A DNA stretch of 64,000 bases from Symbiodinium natans (taxonomy: Eukaryota; Sar; Dinophyceae; Suessiales; Symbiodiniaceae), in NCBI GenBank assembly GCA_905221605.1, contig CAJNDS010000392.1, positions 62,001 to 126,000 on the forward strand. The letters are read 5' to 3'. Below, piece after piece: positions 63,601 through 64,000 of this stretch. The notes under the pieces were generated by a model. The model saw only the letters and a list, made by a program, of their open reading frames with translations, searched no databases and was not told where the DNA came from. The stretch's first letter is position 1; every line of letters starts with the position of its first letter. A program made the position numbers and the translations under genes.

Positions 63601-64000
63601 AACCCCAAACCTCACATCCCTAACCCCAAACCTCATACCCCTAAACCCCAAACCTCAAACCACAAACTCTAAACATCCTGCCCCTAAACCCTGAACATCA
63701 TATCCCTAAACCCTAAACCTCATACCCCTGAACCCTAAACATCATCCCCCTGAACCCTAAACCTCATACTCCTGAACCCTACACCTCATACCCCTGAACC
63801 CTAAACCTCATACCCCTAAAACCTTGCACCTCATACCCCTAAGCCCCAAACCCCAAACCCCAAACCCTAAATGCTAAACCCTAAACCCAAACCCTAAACC
63901 CTAAACCCTAAACCTCACAAACCTTCTAAACCGCCAGGAGACCATGCAGAAGCCCCCGAAGCCGCCCAGCCTCGTCTTAGCGTCTCCGGACTTCACGAAG
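20445..64000 (+). CDS. GWD: Alpha-glucan water dikinase-like gene, multi-exon, 3'-incomplete
   Basis: Overall entry; exons are listed separately. GWD phosphorylates starch using ATP via a phosphohistidine intermediate, and opens starch granules for degradation. Seen in order: a CBM45-like region (VFLHWG, then ALPANAKAFDAVASRTP), the central region (GYQPK, DMAGAQERI, RHGILNIMRTHGIKEGHRPG, FLEQWHQKLH, YLAFLSSGNPDEMW, HLPHM, RSLAERADPSTM), and the phosphohistidine segment (DIPAGITAIL, LSHVAIRARN, VLLASCDEE). The exon at 63938 should start the ATP-binding domain, which lies beyond the window. About 38 exons of 11-110 nt cover over 43 kb. Phase agrees across almost all neighbours. Missing or uncertain: the first exon, one exon between 30.17 and 32.42 kb, and a few borders. 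GWD versus PWD cannot be separated with certainty. Confidence 0.85.
21378..21415 (+). CDS. GWD: GWD exon (38 nt), CBM45
   Basis: Acceptor TTTCTGCAG, donor GTGAGG. Encodes QVSVFVEVSMEL, a beta strand typical of the CBM45 core. In phase with the exons on both sides. Confidence 0.65.
21416..21460 (+). other. 45-nt mini-intron without telomere arrays
   Basis: GTGAGG donor and TTCTTCGCAG acceptor. It is one of very few introns here with neither TTTAGGG nor CCCTAAA units, so it may be an ancestral, non-introner intron. Confidence 0.6.
21461..21471 (+). CDS. GWD: GWD micro-exon (11 nt)
   Basis: With the preceding G it encodes GNSG. An 11-nt length (GC donor at 21472) puts the next exon in frame; a 21-nt version (GT donor in GTTTAGGG at 21482) would add ALA but break the phase. 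In CBM45 a short N-S/G turn here before the LHWG strand is expected. Confidence 0.45.
22059..22122 (+). CDS. GWD: GWD exon, CBM45 LHWG motif
   Basis: Acceptor TTCCGGAG, donor GTCAGATG. Encodes GASVFLHWGSAAAAGCEWEP; the LHWG followed by W-x-P is the hallmark of the CBM45 starch-binding module. One base is left, in phase with the next exon. Confidence 0.8.
22553..22657. repeat. (CCCTAAA)n array
   Basis: About 15 perfect units upstream of the exon at 22681. Confidence 0.95.
22681..22768 (+). CDS. GWD: GWD exon, CBM45 core
   Basis: Acceptor TGTGGAAG, donor GTTGAAGGG. Encodes VGALPANAKAFDAVASRTPV, corresponding to the LPP-x-S...D-x-AV-x-TPF segment following LHWG in GWD proteins. Phase 1 in and 2 out, both matched. 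Confidence 0.8.
23520..23611. repeat. (CCCTCAA)n variant array
   Basis: CCCTGAA units change into about 12 homogeneous CCCTCAA units just before the exon at 23627. Confidence 0.9.
23627..23667 (+). CDS. GWD: GWD exon (41 nt), CBM45
   Basis: Acceptor CCCACAG, donor GTGGGTC. The frame set by both neighbours reads LARFWRSPLRKLR and leads into DVLRFVSTG. Phase match is the main support. Confidence 0.6.
25091..25179 (+). CDS. GWD: GWD exon, end of CBM45 domain
   Basis: Acceptor ATATCCTTCAG, donor GTTTAGGG. Encodes VLRFVSTGPGEMWLKREGGD then NFWIPAPGA, matching the FVL...W.....GG.F.I strands that close CBM45 domains in GWD. Confidence 0.8.
25180..26373 (+). other. GWD intron with both telomere-like arrays
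   Basis: Starts with TTTAGGG units (25180-25345, mixed with TTCAGGG and TCTAGGG) and ends with about 35 CCCTAAA units (26107-26367) before CCCCAG. The middle is unique DNA plus a copy of the AACTTTAAAC/GGAGAAGTAAG element (25598-25712). Confidence 0.7.
25598..25712. mobile_element. MITE-E copy
   Basis: Shares TTGAACTTTAAACT and CCCTTGGTTATTGGAGAAGT with 41504-41718 and 51163-51345. Ends TACTTCCCC...GGAGAAGTA are inverted. Confidence 0.65.
26374..26460 (+). CDS. GWD: GWD exon, linker region
   Basis: CCCCAG acceptor after 35 telomere-like units; donor is the first GT of GTTTAGGG. 29 codons, phase 0 to 0: VLASPDEAPVQATAGPRTVG then DRFCTLASS. No motif recognised; position suggests the segment between CBM45 and the catalytic region. 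Confidence 0.75.
27064..27130 (+). CDS. GWD: GWD exon, central region
   Basis: Acceptor TTCCGGAG; GC donor chosen because it joins 27869 in phase (a GT donor at 27136 is the alternative). Reads NSELGGLVALAPELPEDRIC. Confidence 0.5.
27557..27653. mobile_element. MITE-B reference copy with 8-bp target duplication
   Basis: 97 bp, TTGGGATGTCCCC... to ...GGGAACATCCCAA, flanked on both sides by the perfect octamer GTGAACAG (27549-27556 and 27654-27661). An 8-bp duplication fits hAT-type transposition. The interior holds AACAGTCCTTAA and its inverse TTAAGGACTGTT. Confidence 0.85.
27869..27929 (+). CDS. GWD: GWD exon, central region
   Basis: Acceptor AAGGTCAG, GC donor before GCGTAGGG. Encodes SVGIEDAAWLATLGSPKMW and continues as L-CLCLADAK in the next exon. 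Phase is consistent only with the GC donor. Confidence 0.55.
27930..29423 (+). other. GWD intron, TTTAGGG to CCCTAAA
   Basis: Begins with a ~16-unit TTTAGGG array (27968-28077) and ends in about 28 CCCTAAA units (29186-29416) interrupted by AAACTAAAC slips. The middle has a GGCTTTAGG-rich purine tract (28115-28400) and unique DNA at 28800-29080 without a recognisable gene. Confidence 0.65.
29424..29487 (+). CDS. GWD: GWD exon, start of conserved central region
   Basis: Acceptor CCCCGAG, GC donor GCGAAG. Encodes CLADAKALEWYRNSGYQPK, matching the LRW....NY.PK segment that precedes the S/M-A-x-A-Q-E motif in GWDs. Joins the next exon exactly. Confidence 0.75.
30109..30174 (+). CDS. GWD: GWD exon, AQE motif
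   Basis: Acceptor AGTGTCAG, donor GTTTAGG. Reads DMAGAQERIGGALATAGVGP; QPK-DMAGAQERI corresponds to the conserved KPR-x-ISxAQ-x-R of plant GWD. Phase 0 to 0; the following exon needs phase 2, so one exon is missing between. Confidence 0.75.
30175..32420 (+). other. GWD intron(s) with an unlocated exon
   Basis: Begins with TTCAGGG/TTTAGGG units and ends in CCCTAAA derivatives. A phase gap and missing family residues imply one short exon here; 31666-31725 (open, between GCAG and GTTTAGG) is a weak candidate. Copies of the CTTGGGGTCC and GGTTCCCTTA element families are at 30230-30490 and 31866-32085. Confidence 0.5.
32421..32492 (+). CDS. GWD: GWD exon containing a GA microsatellite
   Basis: Acceptor CCCCAAACAG, donor in GTTTAGGG. 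The frame reads TLLRLCVKAAGCPGLAK then RERERER, joining R-HGILNIM of the next exon. The (GA)n run at 32471-32490 replaces the usual G-Q-x-I-R before the E/G-IL motif, so a dinucleotide repeat has expanded inside coding sequence or the annotation is one exon off. Confidence 0.6.
33771..33998. repeat. (CCCTAAA)n array, about 32 units
   Basis: Closes the intron upstream of the exon at 34005; one unit has lost a C (AAACCTAAAC) and one reads CCCTAG. Confidence 0.95.
34005..34060 (+). CDS. GWD: GWD exon, GHRPG motif
   Basis: Acceptor AAAGAG; GC donor GCGGTC gives HGILNIMRTHGIKEGHRP joined to G-IECKFLEQ, identical in layout to GHRPGIExxFLEQWHQKLH of algal GWDs (a GT donor three bases later adds one Gly). 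One of the most diagnostic exons. Confidence 0.9.
34126..34445. repeat. TTTAGGG array followed by ~62-bp tandem units
   Basis: About 14 TTTAGGG units, then four copies of TTTTGGAGGTAAGGGTTTAG plus GGTGTTAGGGTGTTAGGG, a higher-order repeat derived from the telomere-like unit. Confidence 0.85.
34777..34825 (+). CDS. GWD: GWD exon, EQWHQKLH motif
   Basis: Acceptor GTTGGCAG. Encodes IECKFLEQWHQKLH, the most conserved signature of the GWD/PWD family. The acceptor follows a degraded TTTCGGGTGT run instead of CCCTAAA. The 3' border is uncertain: a GC donor at 34826 fits the next exon, a GT donor at 34833 is stronger by sequence. Confidence 0.9.
34829..36042 (+). other. GWD intron
   Basis: Contains a MITE-C copy (35310-35427), a CCCCCC tract, a copy of the GGGGACC/ATAGTAGGATCC element (35768-35870), and at 35965-36022 TTTAGGG units unusually close to the acceptor side. 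The minus-strand open frames at 35.55-35.8 kb show no recognisable domain. Confidence 0.5.
35310..35427. mobile_element. MITE-C copy
   Basis: Ends ATTCTAGGACCGGGAGTAGG and (inverse) ATTCTGGACCCGGGAGTAAC, with an inner GGGGTTCCCTTA block shared with 39244-39354 and fragments at 6170-6265, 31866-32085 and 56080-56195. Confidence 0.7.
36043..36074 (+). CDS. GWD: GWD exon (32 nt), TTPxDIxIC-equivalent
   Basis: Acceptor CCTAAAG, donor GTGCAG. Reads PLTNNPTLDI with a final T that makes Cys with the next exon (LDI-C-YLAFL), the position of N-T-T-P-D-D-I-x-I-C in the family. Diverged, but phase and position agree. Confidence 0.5.
36332..36398 (+). CDS. GWD: GWD exon, YLAFLxxGNPDEMW
   Basis: Acceptor GGCGCCAG, donor GTGCCCC. 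Encodes YLAFLSSGNPDEMWRVMWEV, matching AYLAFLxxGNxDxFWRVxW of GWDs closely. An earlier acceptor (TAG at 36321-36323) is also possible. Confidence 0.9.
36634..36679 (+). CDS. GWD: GWD exon, LSREDL
   Basis: Acceptor GCGAACCAG, donor GTTAGGG. Reads LSREDLGKMCCTACR, the family's L-T/S-R-E-x-L helix. A longer version starting at 36575 (TAG acceptor) is open and would insert 20 residues. Confidence 0.7.
37625..37693 (+). CDS. GWD: GWD exon, central region
   Basis: Acceptor AAGGTCAG, donor GTCCCTAAACC. 23 codons, phase 0 to 0: MGFKDHTKSGGRGLNFTPAP then WTW, ahead of VHLPHM. The intron after it opens with CCCTAAA-like sequence and only later TTTAGGG, an exception to the general layout. Confidence 0.75.
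37953..38049. repeat. Direct repeats flanking a short CCCTAAA array
   Basis: CCGAAACCCCCTTCAACCTG plus AAAGCC occurs at 37953-37980 and 38022-38049 on both sides of six CCCTAAA units. Confidence 0.85.
38059..38126 (+). CDS. GWD: GWD exon, HLPHM motif
   Basis: Acceptor AAAGCCGAG, donor GTTTAGGG. Encodes VHLPHMYDDVKNFLGLLKLL, matching HLPHLIGPMxHYLWILK of the family. Two bases left join the next exon as Arg. Confidence 0.9.
38624..38726 (+). CDS. GWD: GWD exon, helical region
   Basis: Acceptor CCAAGCGAG. Encodes HIHGGTDLFSLCEACKGLRT then YGKRHHFAVRQLIW, corresponding to HSGADLDxAIxxCKGYL. A GC donor (GCTTATGGGTTTAGGG) matches the phase of the next exon; the GT eight bases later does not. Confidence 0.8.
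39244..39354. mobile_element. MITE-C copy
   Basis: Inverted ends CTAGGGCCGGGAGTAGG and (inverse) CTAGACCCGGGAGTAGCC, 111 bp, with central CGGGTTGGGGTTCCCTTATA. Non-coding; the short open frame crossing it is spurious. Confidence 0.75.
40124..40203 (+). CDS. GWD: GWD exon, KILDLR motif
   Basis: Acceptor TTTTTCCTAAG, GC donor GCCTTTTGG. Encodes HLRGLAFDIFHSRDDPYSLG then KILDLR, the family's R.....v.KI.DIR segment. No GT is available, so the GC donor is well supported. Confidence 0.85.
40204..42832 (+). other. GWD intron with donor-junction copy and homopolymers
   Basis: TTTAGGG array at 40224-40292; a copy of the exon end at 40330-40362; C18/A20 tract (40769-40808); G17 (41001-41017) and interrupted G tract (42600-42640); MITE-E at 41504-41718; degraded CCCTAAA blocks (41815-41870, 42060-42260). 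A half MITE-B lies at 41333-41360. No gene. Confidence 0.6.
41504..41718. mobile_element. MITE-E copy with downstream extension
   Basis: Inverted ends CTTACTTCTCCAA and TTGGAGAAGTAAG around AACTTTAAAC and GCGTAAACGG, then a 120 bp extension (GGTACTTTACTGTAACTTTA, AAGGCAGCTAAAAGTTTAAT) shared with 51230-51345. Confidence 0.75.
42833..42898 (+). CDS. GWD: GWD exon, LDVAMED motif
   Basis: Acceptor CGGAAGAG. Encodes WSTFGRGALPRMLDVAMEDQ then L and AG of Arg, equal to LLLDIALEN..R in the family. The 3' border has no GT or GC; it must be a GA donor (GACCCAAACCC), giving exact phase with the next exon. Confidence 0.75.
43491..43592. repeat. (TTTAGGG)n array
   Basis: About 15 units inside the intron before 44351, far from any donor, followed by a unique region (43600-43990) with three overlapping open frames but no recognisable domain. 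Confidence 0.9.
43990..44346. repeat. C-rich repeat stretch ending in CCCCAAA and CCCTAAA arrays
   Basis: Degenerate CCCTCAACCC units, then eight CCCCAAA units (44233-44287), then ten CCCTAAA units up to the acceptor at 44350. Each unit type is homogenised in a block. Confidence 0.85.
44351..44441 (+). CDS. GWD: GWD exon, RSLAERADPS motif
   Basis: Acceptor CCCTACAG. Encodes SLAERADPSTMGRLVLGFSF then EEASFPNCDE, equal to LxERADxSTLxxxLxLVLEN in the family. Donor GTTGCC chosen for phase; GTATTTAGGG 16 bases later is an alternative. Confidence 0.9.
44544..44573 (+). CDS. GWD: GWD micro-exon (30 nt)
   Basis: Acceptor GAACTTGCAG, donor GTGGTGA. Encodes GYCKDCMTLA, resembling the YCxKDWxxL that follows the acidic stretch in GWDs. 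Phase 0 to 0, consistent with both neighbours. Confidence 0.55.
44722..44810 (+). CDS. GWD: GWD exon
   Basis: The only open frame reads GDEILNLICMILEDLMVSRH then DPSLQQAPPVASP. Several acceptors are possible (44705, 44714, 44722); 44722 keeps the phase. Donor GTAGGGTTTAGGG. Two bases left fit 45339. Confidence 0.65.
45339..45406 (+). CDS. GWD: GWD exon
   Basis: Acceptor TTTCCATTTCAG, donor GTCCGCG. Encodes FCAQARWGCARLNELLEGLA; phase 2 in and 1 out, both matched. Confidence 0.65.
45621..45719 (+). CDS. GWD: GWD exon
   Basis: Acceptor GACTTCGAAG, donor GTTCGGGGG. Encodes KQGFELLDRLSRGDAGGVAS then FTTSDLKGCRLE; joins the next exon as Gly. Confidence 0.8.
46401..46480 (+). CDS. GWD: GWD exon, WSPEW...DRLAL
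   Basis: Acceptor CGCCTCAG. Encodes LQKWSPEWCKMLHASCDRLA then LACTDT, matching the W.xEW....A.DR..L helix. The GC donor (GCACTGCGG) gives a gap-free fit to ADTVMRVLQ; the GTTTAGGG donor 17 nt later breaks phase. Confidence 0.85.
47205..47255 (+). CDS. GWD: GWD exon, LQECAD
   Basis: Acceptor ACCCTCTCAG. Encodes ADTVMRVLQECADRLLE, the family's Y/A-D-x...LLQPxAExLG helix. Donor GTGCGCGG is in phase; a later one in GTTTAGGG (47276) is the alternative. Confidence 0.8.
48096..48130. repeat. Truncated copy of an exon start
   Basis: CCATGTGCCGAAGGAGGGCG plus CCAAACCCGG copies 48193-48222 with three to four changes, 92 bp upstream of the real exon. Confidence 0.85.
48207..48269 (+). CDS. GWD: GWD exon, FGE motif
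   Basis: Acceptor GTGCCGGAG (or a later AG). Encodes EGAKPGAAFSPDPKHLETFG then E. GC donor (GCCAGTTTAGGG) joins E-EKARC, giving F-x-E-E-x-x-R as in FTEExxR of GWDs. Confidence 0.8.
48849..48905. repeat. (CCCCAAAA)n array
   Basis: Seven units of the 8-bp Oxytricha-type repeat, next to a TTTAGGG array and 6 bp before the next exon's acceptor. Confidence 0.95.
48912..48959 (+). CDS. GWD: GWD exon (48 nt)
   Basis: Acceptor CCCACGCAG, GC donor GCGCTTC. Encodes EKARCLTERVLAQILK, matching EE.vRg...f.lSqLL. Gap-free with both neighbours. Confidence 0.8.
49826..49887 (+). CDS. GWD: GWD exon, LRRRAxL
   Basis: Acceptor GTCGCGGAG, donor GTTTAGGG. Encodes VLMPQLRRRAVLSLAALNCI, equal to LxPxLRKxAxLGxWQxIS of the family. 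Confidence 0.85.
51146..51378. mobile_element. MITE-E copy flanked by a ~25-bp direct repeat
   Basis: TTAGATTGTCTGAGATAGAG at 51148-51167 and TTAGATTGTTTGAGATAGAG at 51355-51374 bracket sequence 90% or more similar to 41530-41718. Either a duplication or a long target repeat. Confidence 0.65.
51447..51671. repeat. Interrupted poly-G tract, ~225 bp
   Basis: Runs of G up to about 75 nt broken by single T bases. It gives spurious all-Gly and all-Pro frames. Assembly length is unreliable here. Confidence 0.95.
51768..52243. repeat. ~100-bp direct repeat pair
   Basis: GCCCGCGCCTAGGCGAGAGC and AAACTTCAAAA motifs shared by 51768-51866 and 52147-52243 (about 80% identity), with a diverged third piece at 52038-52075 (GTGGCGAGAGCACTATTTCG). 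Confidence 0.8.
52894..52948 (+). CDS. GWD: GWD exon
   Basis: Acceptor ACATCTAAG; donor GTGAGG (a later GTTTGGG at 52961 adds VRMM and keeps phase). Encodes LRPIASLPAELAPGQAGA; joins the previous exon as Gly. Corresponds to the swivelling-domain strands before DIPxG. Confidence 0.75.
52949..54504 (+). other. GWD intron ending in a long CCCCAAA array
   Basis: Unique DNA at 53020-53800 includes a 127-codon minus-strand open frame (53233-53616) with hydrophobic stretches but no recognised family. From 53885 the intron is CCCCAAA units, about 70 copies to 54458, then CCCTAAA to the acceptor. Confidence 0.6.
53885..54494. repeat. (CCCCAAA)n variant array
   Basis: The complement of the TTTGGGG array at 17.3 kb but 37 kb away. 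Nearly homogeneous, with TTTAGGG-type units only at its right edge. Source of the minus-strand MGFGVWGLGF frames. Confidence 0.95.
54505..54549 (+). CDS. GWD: GWD exon, DIPAGITAIL motif
   Basis: Acceptor CCTGGGGAG. Encodes DIPAGITAILLPAGQ, equal to EDIPxGVxAVLTPxxP. GC donor (GCTGTCC) joins AVDTLSHV without gap; extending to the GTTTAGGG at 54593 leaves the family alignment. Confidence 0.9.
54754..54801 (+). CDS. GWD: GWD exon with catalytic His region
   Basis: Acceptor CCCCCGGCAG, GC donor GCGAGT. Encodes AVDTLSHVAIRARNQQ. The His (codon 54772-54774) aligns with the His in VLSHVSVRARN that carries phosphate in GWD. Its retention argues for an active enzyme. Confidence 0.95.
55153..55189 (+). 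CDS. GWD: GWD exon (37 nt), VLLASCDEE
   Basis: Acceptor CAAAGCAG, donor GTGTTAAAC. Encodes VLLASCDEEARQ, equal to VCFATCFDxx right after RARN. Phase matched on both sides. Confidence 0.9.
55217..55373. mobile_element. MITE-B copy with internal duplication
   Basis: TTGGGAT...ACATCCCAA with two left halves (CCTTATACTAAGAGTCCTTA and CCTTATACTAACAGTCCTTA). Flanks AAGAGTCG and AAGATCCG agree at six of eight. It sits in the intron after the 55153 exon, only 27 nt from the donor. Confidence 0.7.
55709..55761 (+). CDS. GWD: GWD exon, end of phosphohistidine domain
   Basis: Acceptor AACCCCCAG. With the preceding G it encodes EATLAELRGLSGTPLRLQ, the L..L.G..V.L tail of the domain. GC donor (GCGTGA) gives phase 0; reading on would hit a stop (TGA at 55765). 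Confidence 0.85.
57180..57960. other. Low-GC island with diverged repeats
   Basis: AT-rich DNA free of telomere-like units. TCTATGCGAATTGAACTA, TCTATGCGAATTTAGCTA and TCTATGCAAATTGTGCGT mark three diverged copies of one unit (57346, 57517, 57856). Origin unknown; possibly a decayed foreign insertion. Confidence 0.5.
58080..58335. repeat. A-rich / T-rich foldback
   Basis: AACCAAAAAAAACAAAAAAC type sequence (58088-58180) is matched by TTGTTTTTTGTTTTCTTGGT type sequence (58230-58330), able to form a long imperfect stem with a ~50-nt loop. Confidence 0.65.
58641..58752. repeat. (TTTAGGG)n array between 41-bp direct repeats
   Basis: About 15 units. CAGAACGATATGGGACACGC...CCCCAACAT occurs at 58581-58621 and, with one change, at 58793-58833. 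Confidence 0.9.
59022..59105 (+). CDS. GWD: GWD exon, linker before ATP-binding domain
   Basis: Acceptor TCCCTACCAAG. Reads NHGALQAALPAEASAATPAP then TRLADRCG, an Ala/Pro-rich linker as expected between the phosphohistidine and nucleotide-binding domains. 3' border uncertain (GA donor in phase; GT donors at 59099 and 59108 not). Confidence 0.65.
59927..61272 (+). pseudogene. RCC1-repeat protein, frameshifted, nested in GWD intron
   Basis: Nine tandem repeats, first at 60299, with exact 117-bp (39-residue) spacing. The unit contains DGQLVCFG, GQCDVPADLGPVLAVAAG and HTCA, an RCC1/ATS1-type beta-propeller blade. RCC1 blades often act in guanine exchange or protein binding, but a solo repeat protein is not assignable. 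Breaks: a 23-bp deletion between repeats 5 and 6 (spacing 94, near 60800) shifts the frame, and a further shift before the last, diverged repeat (spacing 115) is preceded by a TAG at 61169. The N-terminal 110 residues are unrecognised; an overlapping minus frame (59886-60257) is probably its shadow. No telomere arrays interrupt it, so it may have arrived as an intronless copy. Repeats 5 to 8 nearly match repeats 1 to 4, indicating recent unequal crossover. Confidence 0.8.
61293..62165 (-). pseudogene. Decayed DDE (rve) integrase of a Polinton/virophage-like element
   Basis: The reverse strand carries, across several frameshifts and stops, the ordered motifs of retroviral-type integrases as found in Polinton/Maverick, polinton-like virus and virophage elements: YQMDLFF (first Asp near 61966), MIDVFDTF, KMGKKPEIIYTDDE (second Asp near 61787), SERAIGELKR (Glu near 61694), then HSATGFAPQEARKP and YPELDAGDEVKIIRK of the C-terminal region. 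Spacing of the acidic triad (about 60 and 31 residues) is normal. About 870 bp covers close to full length. The DNA is much richer in A+T than its surroundings, supporting transfer from a low-GC element. It would catalyse element integration if intact; here it is dead. An alternative origin is a Ginger-type transposon. Confidence 0.8.
62209..62494 (-). pseudogene. Small lysine-rich ORF of the virus-like element, one frameshift
   Basis: Start at 62494 gives MDEIKQQLALYQRLYYAKRR, a charged coiled-coil-like protein of about 95 codons if one frameshift near 62345 is read through; the C-terminus is rich in KKRGAPKYD-like basic sequence. Same strand as and upstream of the integrase remnant. Family not named; the composition is typical of small PLV/virophage proteins. 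Confidence 0.5.
62495..62651. promoter_or_regulatory. AT-rich divergent intergenic region of the virus-like element
   Basis: The region between the two divergently read ORFs is extremely AT-rich (TATATATTAA, TTTAAAATAG) and would be the natural place for bidirectional promoters. This is inference only. Confidence 0.3.
62652..63079 (+). pseudogene. Lysine-rich ORF of the virus-like element, one frameshift
   Basis: ATG at 62652 opens RNTKALQTTYDNYKNRL and reaches a TAG at 62766-62768. A second frame, joined at the T7 run near 62746, continues FYEDRKIAQFTTADNLVRQC to a TAG at 63077. The total is about 140 residues, Lys/Asp-rich, divergently transcribed from the small minus ORF. It resembles uncharacterised proteins encoded next to polinton-like integrases; function unknown. 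Confidence 0.55.
63301..63420 (-). mobile_element. MITE-A copy 2, TA-flanked, 120 bp
   Basis: Reverse-oriented twin of 5637-5756 with identical length, 16-bp perfect terminal repeats and TA on both sides. Near identity implies recent movement and that an active transposase exists elsewhere in the genome. Confidence 0.85.
63480..63925. repeat. C-rich repeat block (CCCCAAACCTCATA units)
   Basis: About 20 units of CCCTAAACCCCAAACCTCAT or CCCTGAACCCTAAACCTCAT, a 21-bp higher-order repeat built from telomere-like units, then plain CCCTAAA before the acceptor. Confidence 0.85.
63938..64000 (+). CDS. GWD: GWD exon, start of nucleotide-binding domain (truncated by window)
   Basis: Acceptor AAACCGCCAG. 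Reads ETMQKPPKPPSLVLASPDFT then K, resembling the S-x-V...DF segment just before the VGAKSxN motif that opens the PPDK-type ATP-binding domain of GWD. Continues past the window end. Confidence 0.7.

Larger units (their letters stand above)
59106..63937 (+). other. GWD intron, 4.8 kb, hosting nested genes
   Basis: TTTAGGG array 59127-59225, MITE-B remnant 59222-59324, ~83-bp tandem duplication (59354-59436 and 59463-59544), A/C-rich 59575-59850, RCC1-repeat pseudogene, decayed virus-like element, TTTAGGG units 63101-63145, MITE-A copy 2, and CCCTAAA derivatives 63480-63925 before CGCCAG. Confidence 0.7.

Overview
The window looks like nuclear DNA of an alga with a very repeat-rich, intron-dense genome, most probably a dinoflagellate. 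The reasons are Arabidopsis-type telomere-like repeats (TTTAGGG)n scattered in dozens of internal arrays, introns with GT, GC and GA donors, a 39-residue RCC1-type repeat cassette of a kind common in dinoflagellates, several foldback/MITE families, and a cytosolic-starch-type glucan dikinase. Species cannot be fixed from the sequence. Long ORFs are almost all artefacts of simple repeats; real coding sequence occurs as short GC-rich exons (about 11-110 nt) that ORF finding misses.

Layout. 1-1.3 kb: four + strand exons of an ankyrin-repeat protein. 1.3-17 kb: mostly intron-like repeat DNA with a few weaker exon candidates (3.08, 4.78, 8.88, 11.15, 14.51, 16.28 kb). 17.2-19.5 kb: three further exons of uncertain membership, one ankyrin-like. 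20.4-64.0 kb: one + strand gene in about 38 short exons encoding an alpha-glucan water dikinase (GWD) like protein: a CBM45-type starch-binding domain (20.4-25.2 kb), the central GWD region with the GHRPG and EQWHQKLH motifs (29.4-49.9 kb), and the phosphohistidine segment with LSHVAIRARN (54.5-55.8 kb). The gene runs off the right end just as the nucleotide-binding domain should begin. Reading phase agrees across nearly all neighbouring exons, which is the main support for the model.

Striking architecture. Almost every exon is preceded by a (CCCTAAA)n array and followed by a (TTTAGGG)n array. Each intron therefore carries telomere-like terminal inverted repeats; the 5' array often supplies the GT donor, and the 3' array supplies C/T-rich CTAAA motifs just before the AG. 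Two introns share a near-identical ~120 bp 3' segment, two others share a 5' segment, and direct repeats flank some arrays. This suggests an introner-like family of intron-generating elements built on telomere repeats.

The last complete GWD intron (59.1-63.9 kb) hosts a decayed RCC1-repeat gene, a decayed DDE integrase plus two small ORFs of a Polinton/virophage-like element in low-GC DNA, and one copy of a 120 bp TA-flanked MITE whose twin lies 58 kb away. Exon borders were set by eye from splice dinucleotides, phase and family alignment; no database search or RNA evidence was available.
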